Shown: one piece after another, positions 5,826 through 5,867 of the stretch | How the letters are laid out: each line of letters begins with the position of its first letter | How positions within the stretch are numbered: position 1 is the first letter of the stretch | Assembly: GCA_003554505.1 (NCBI GenBank) | Contig: PWGS01000069.1 | Coordinates: forward strand, 1 to 5,867 | DNA length: 5,867 nucleotides | From: Desulfonatronospira sp. | GTDB lineage: Bacteria; Desulfobacterota; Desulfovibrionia; Desulfovibrionales; Desulfonatronovibrionaceae | Direction of reading: 5' to 3' | Translations under genes and position numbers: made by a program | Notes under the pieces: generated by a model | What the model saw: the letters and a program-made list of their open reading frames with translations, nothing else | Database searches by the model: none | Told to the model about the DNA's origin: nothing

Positions 5826-5867
5826 CCATAATTAGTTATCATCTCTGCTTTCGTACCTGCTTCAGCC
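5826..5867. other. window edge upstream of the trx promoter
   Basis: These 42 bp lie beyond the trx promoter. On the minus strand one frame reads LKQVRKQR then TGA (stop at 5839-5841), and another stays open for 14 codons to TGA at 5822-5824. Either could be the tail of an upstream same-strand gene whose body is outside the window, or neither. Nothing else is identifiable. Confidence 0.2.

Overview
The window looks like ordinary chromosomal housekeeping DNA from a Gram-negative bacterium. Two predicted outer-membrane lipoproteins (BamD and an MltD-type murein transglycosylase) require a diderm envelope. The order trxA-trxB-bamD beside a TrmH-family rRNA methyltransferase, aroE and a multi-LysM transglycosylase, together with the protein styles, suggests Desulfovibrionales or a related deltaproteobacterial sulfate reducer. 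That assignment rests on family recognition, not on a search. The DNA is moderately GC-rich, and no phage, insertion sequence, CRISPR, tRNA or rRNA is visible.

Layout from left to right. Positions 16-70 hold a 9-nt tandem repeat closed by a 9-bp inverted repeat, just past the end of aroE. Next come two minus-strand genes, aroE (shikimate dehydrogenase) and, upstream of it, rlmB (23S rRNA 2'-O-ribose methyltransferase). They are 24 bp apart and probably co-transcribed. An AT-richer spacer of about 250 bp separates rlmB from the divergent plus-strand mltD. The mltD start is best placed at 1890, not at the longer-ORF start 1842, because 1890 has a clean Shine-Dalgarno and gives a proper lipoprotein signal. 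mltD converges on bamD with 63 bp between the stop codons, and a weak hairpin lies there. On the minus strand, trxA, trxB and bamD form a likely operon (4 bp, then 46 bp between genes). It reads from a convincing sigma70-type promoter at 5797-5825 (TTGACG, 17 bp, TAATAT).

Function. TrxB passes NADPH electrons to TrxA, the general cytoplasmic disulfide reductase. BamD is the essential lipoprotein partner in beta-barrel outer-membrane protein assembly. MltD cleaves peptidoglycan glycan strands and is held at the outer membrane by its lipid and at the wall by LysM domains. RlmB modifies the peptidyl-transferase region of 23S rRNA, and AroE makes shikimate for aromatic amino acids.

I did not find an undescribed system. 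The points worth a second look are the structured repeat at 16-70, the mltD start correction and LysM duplication, the substituted motif beside the catalytic lysine of AroE, and the thioredoxin-BamD transcriptional link.
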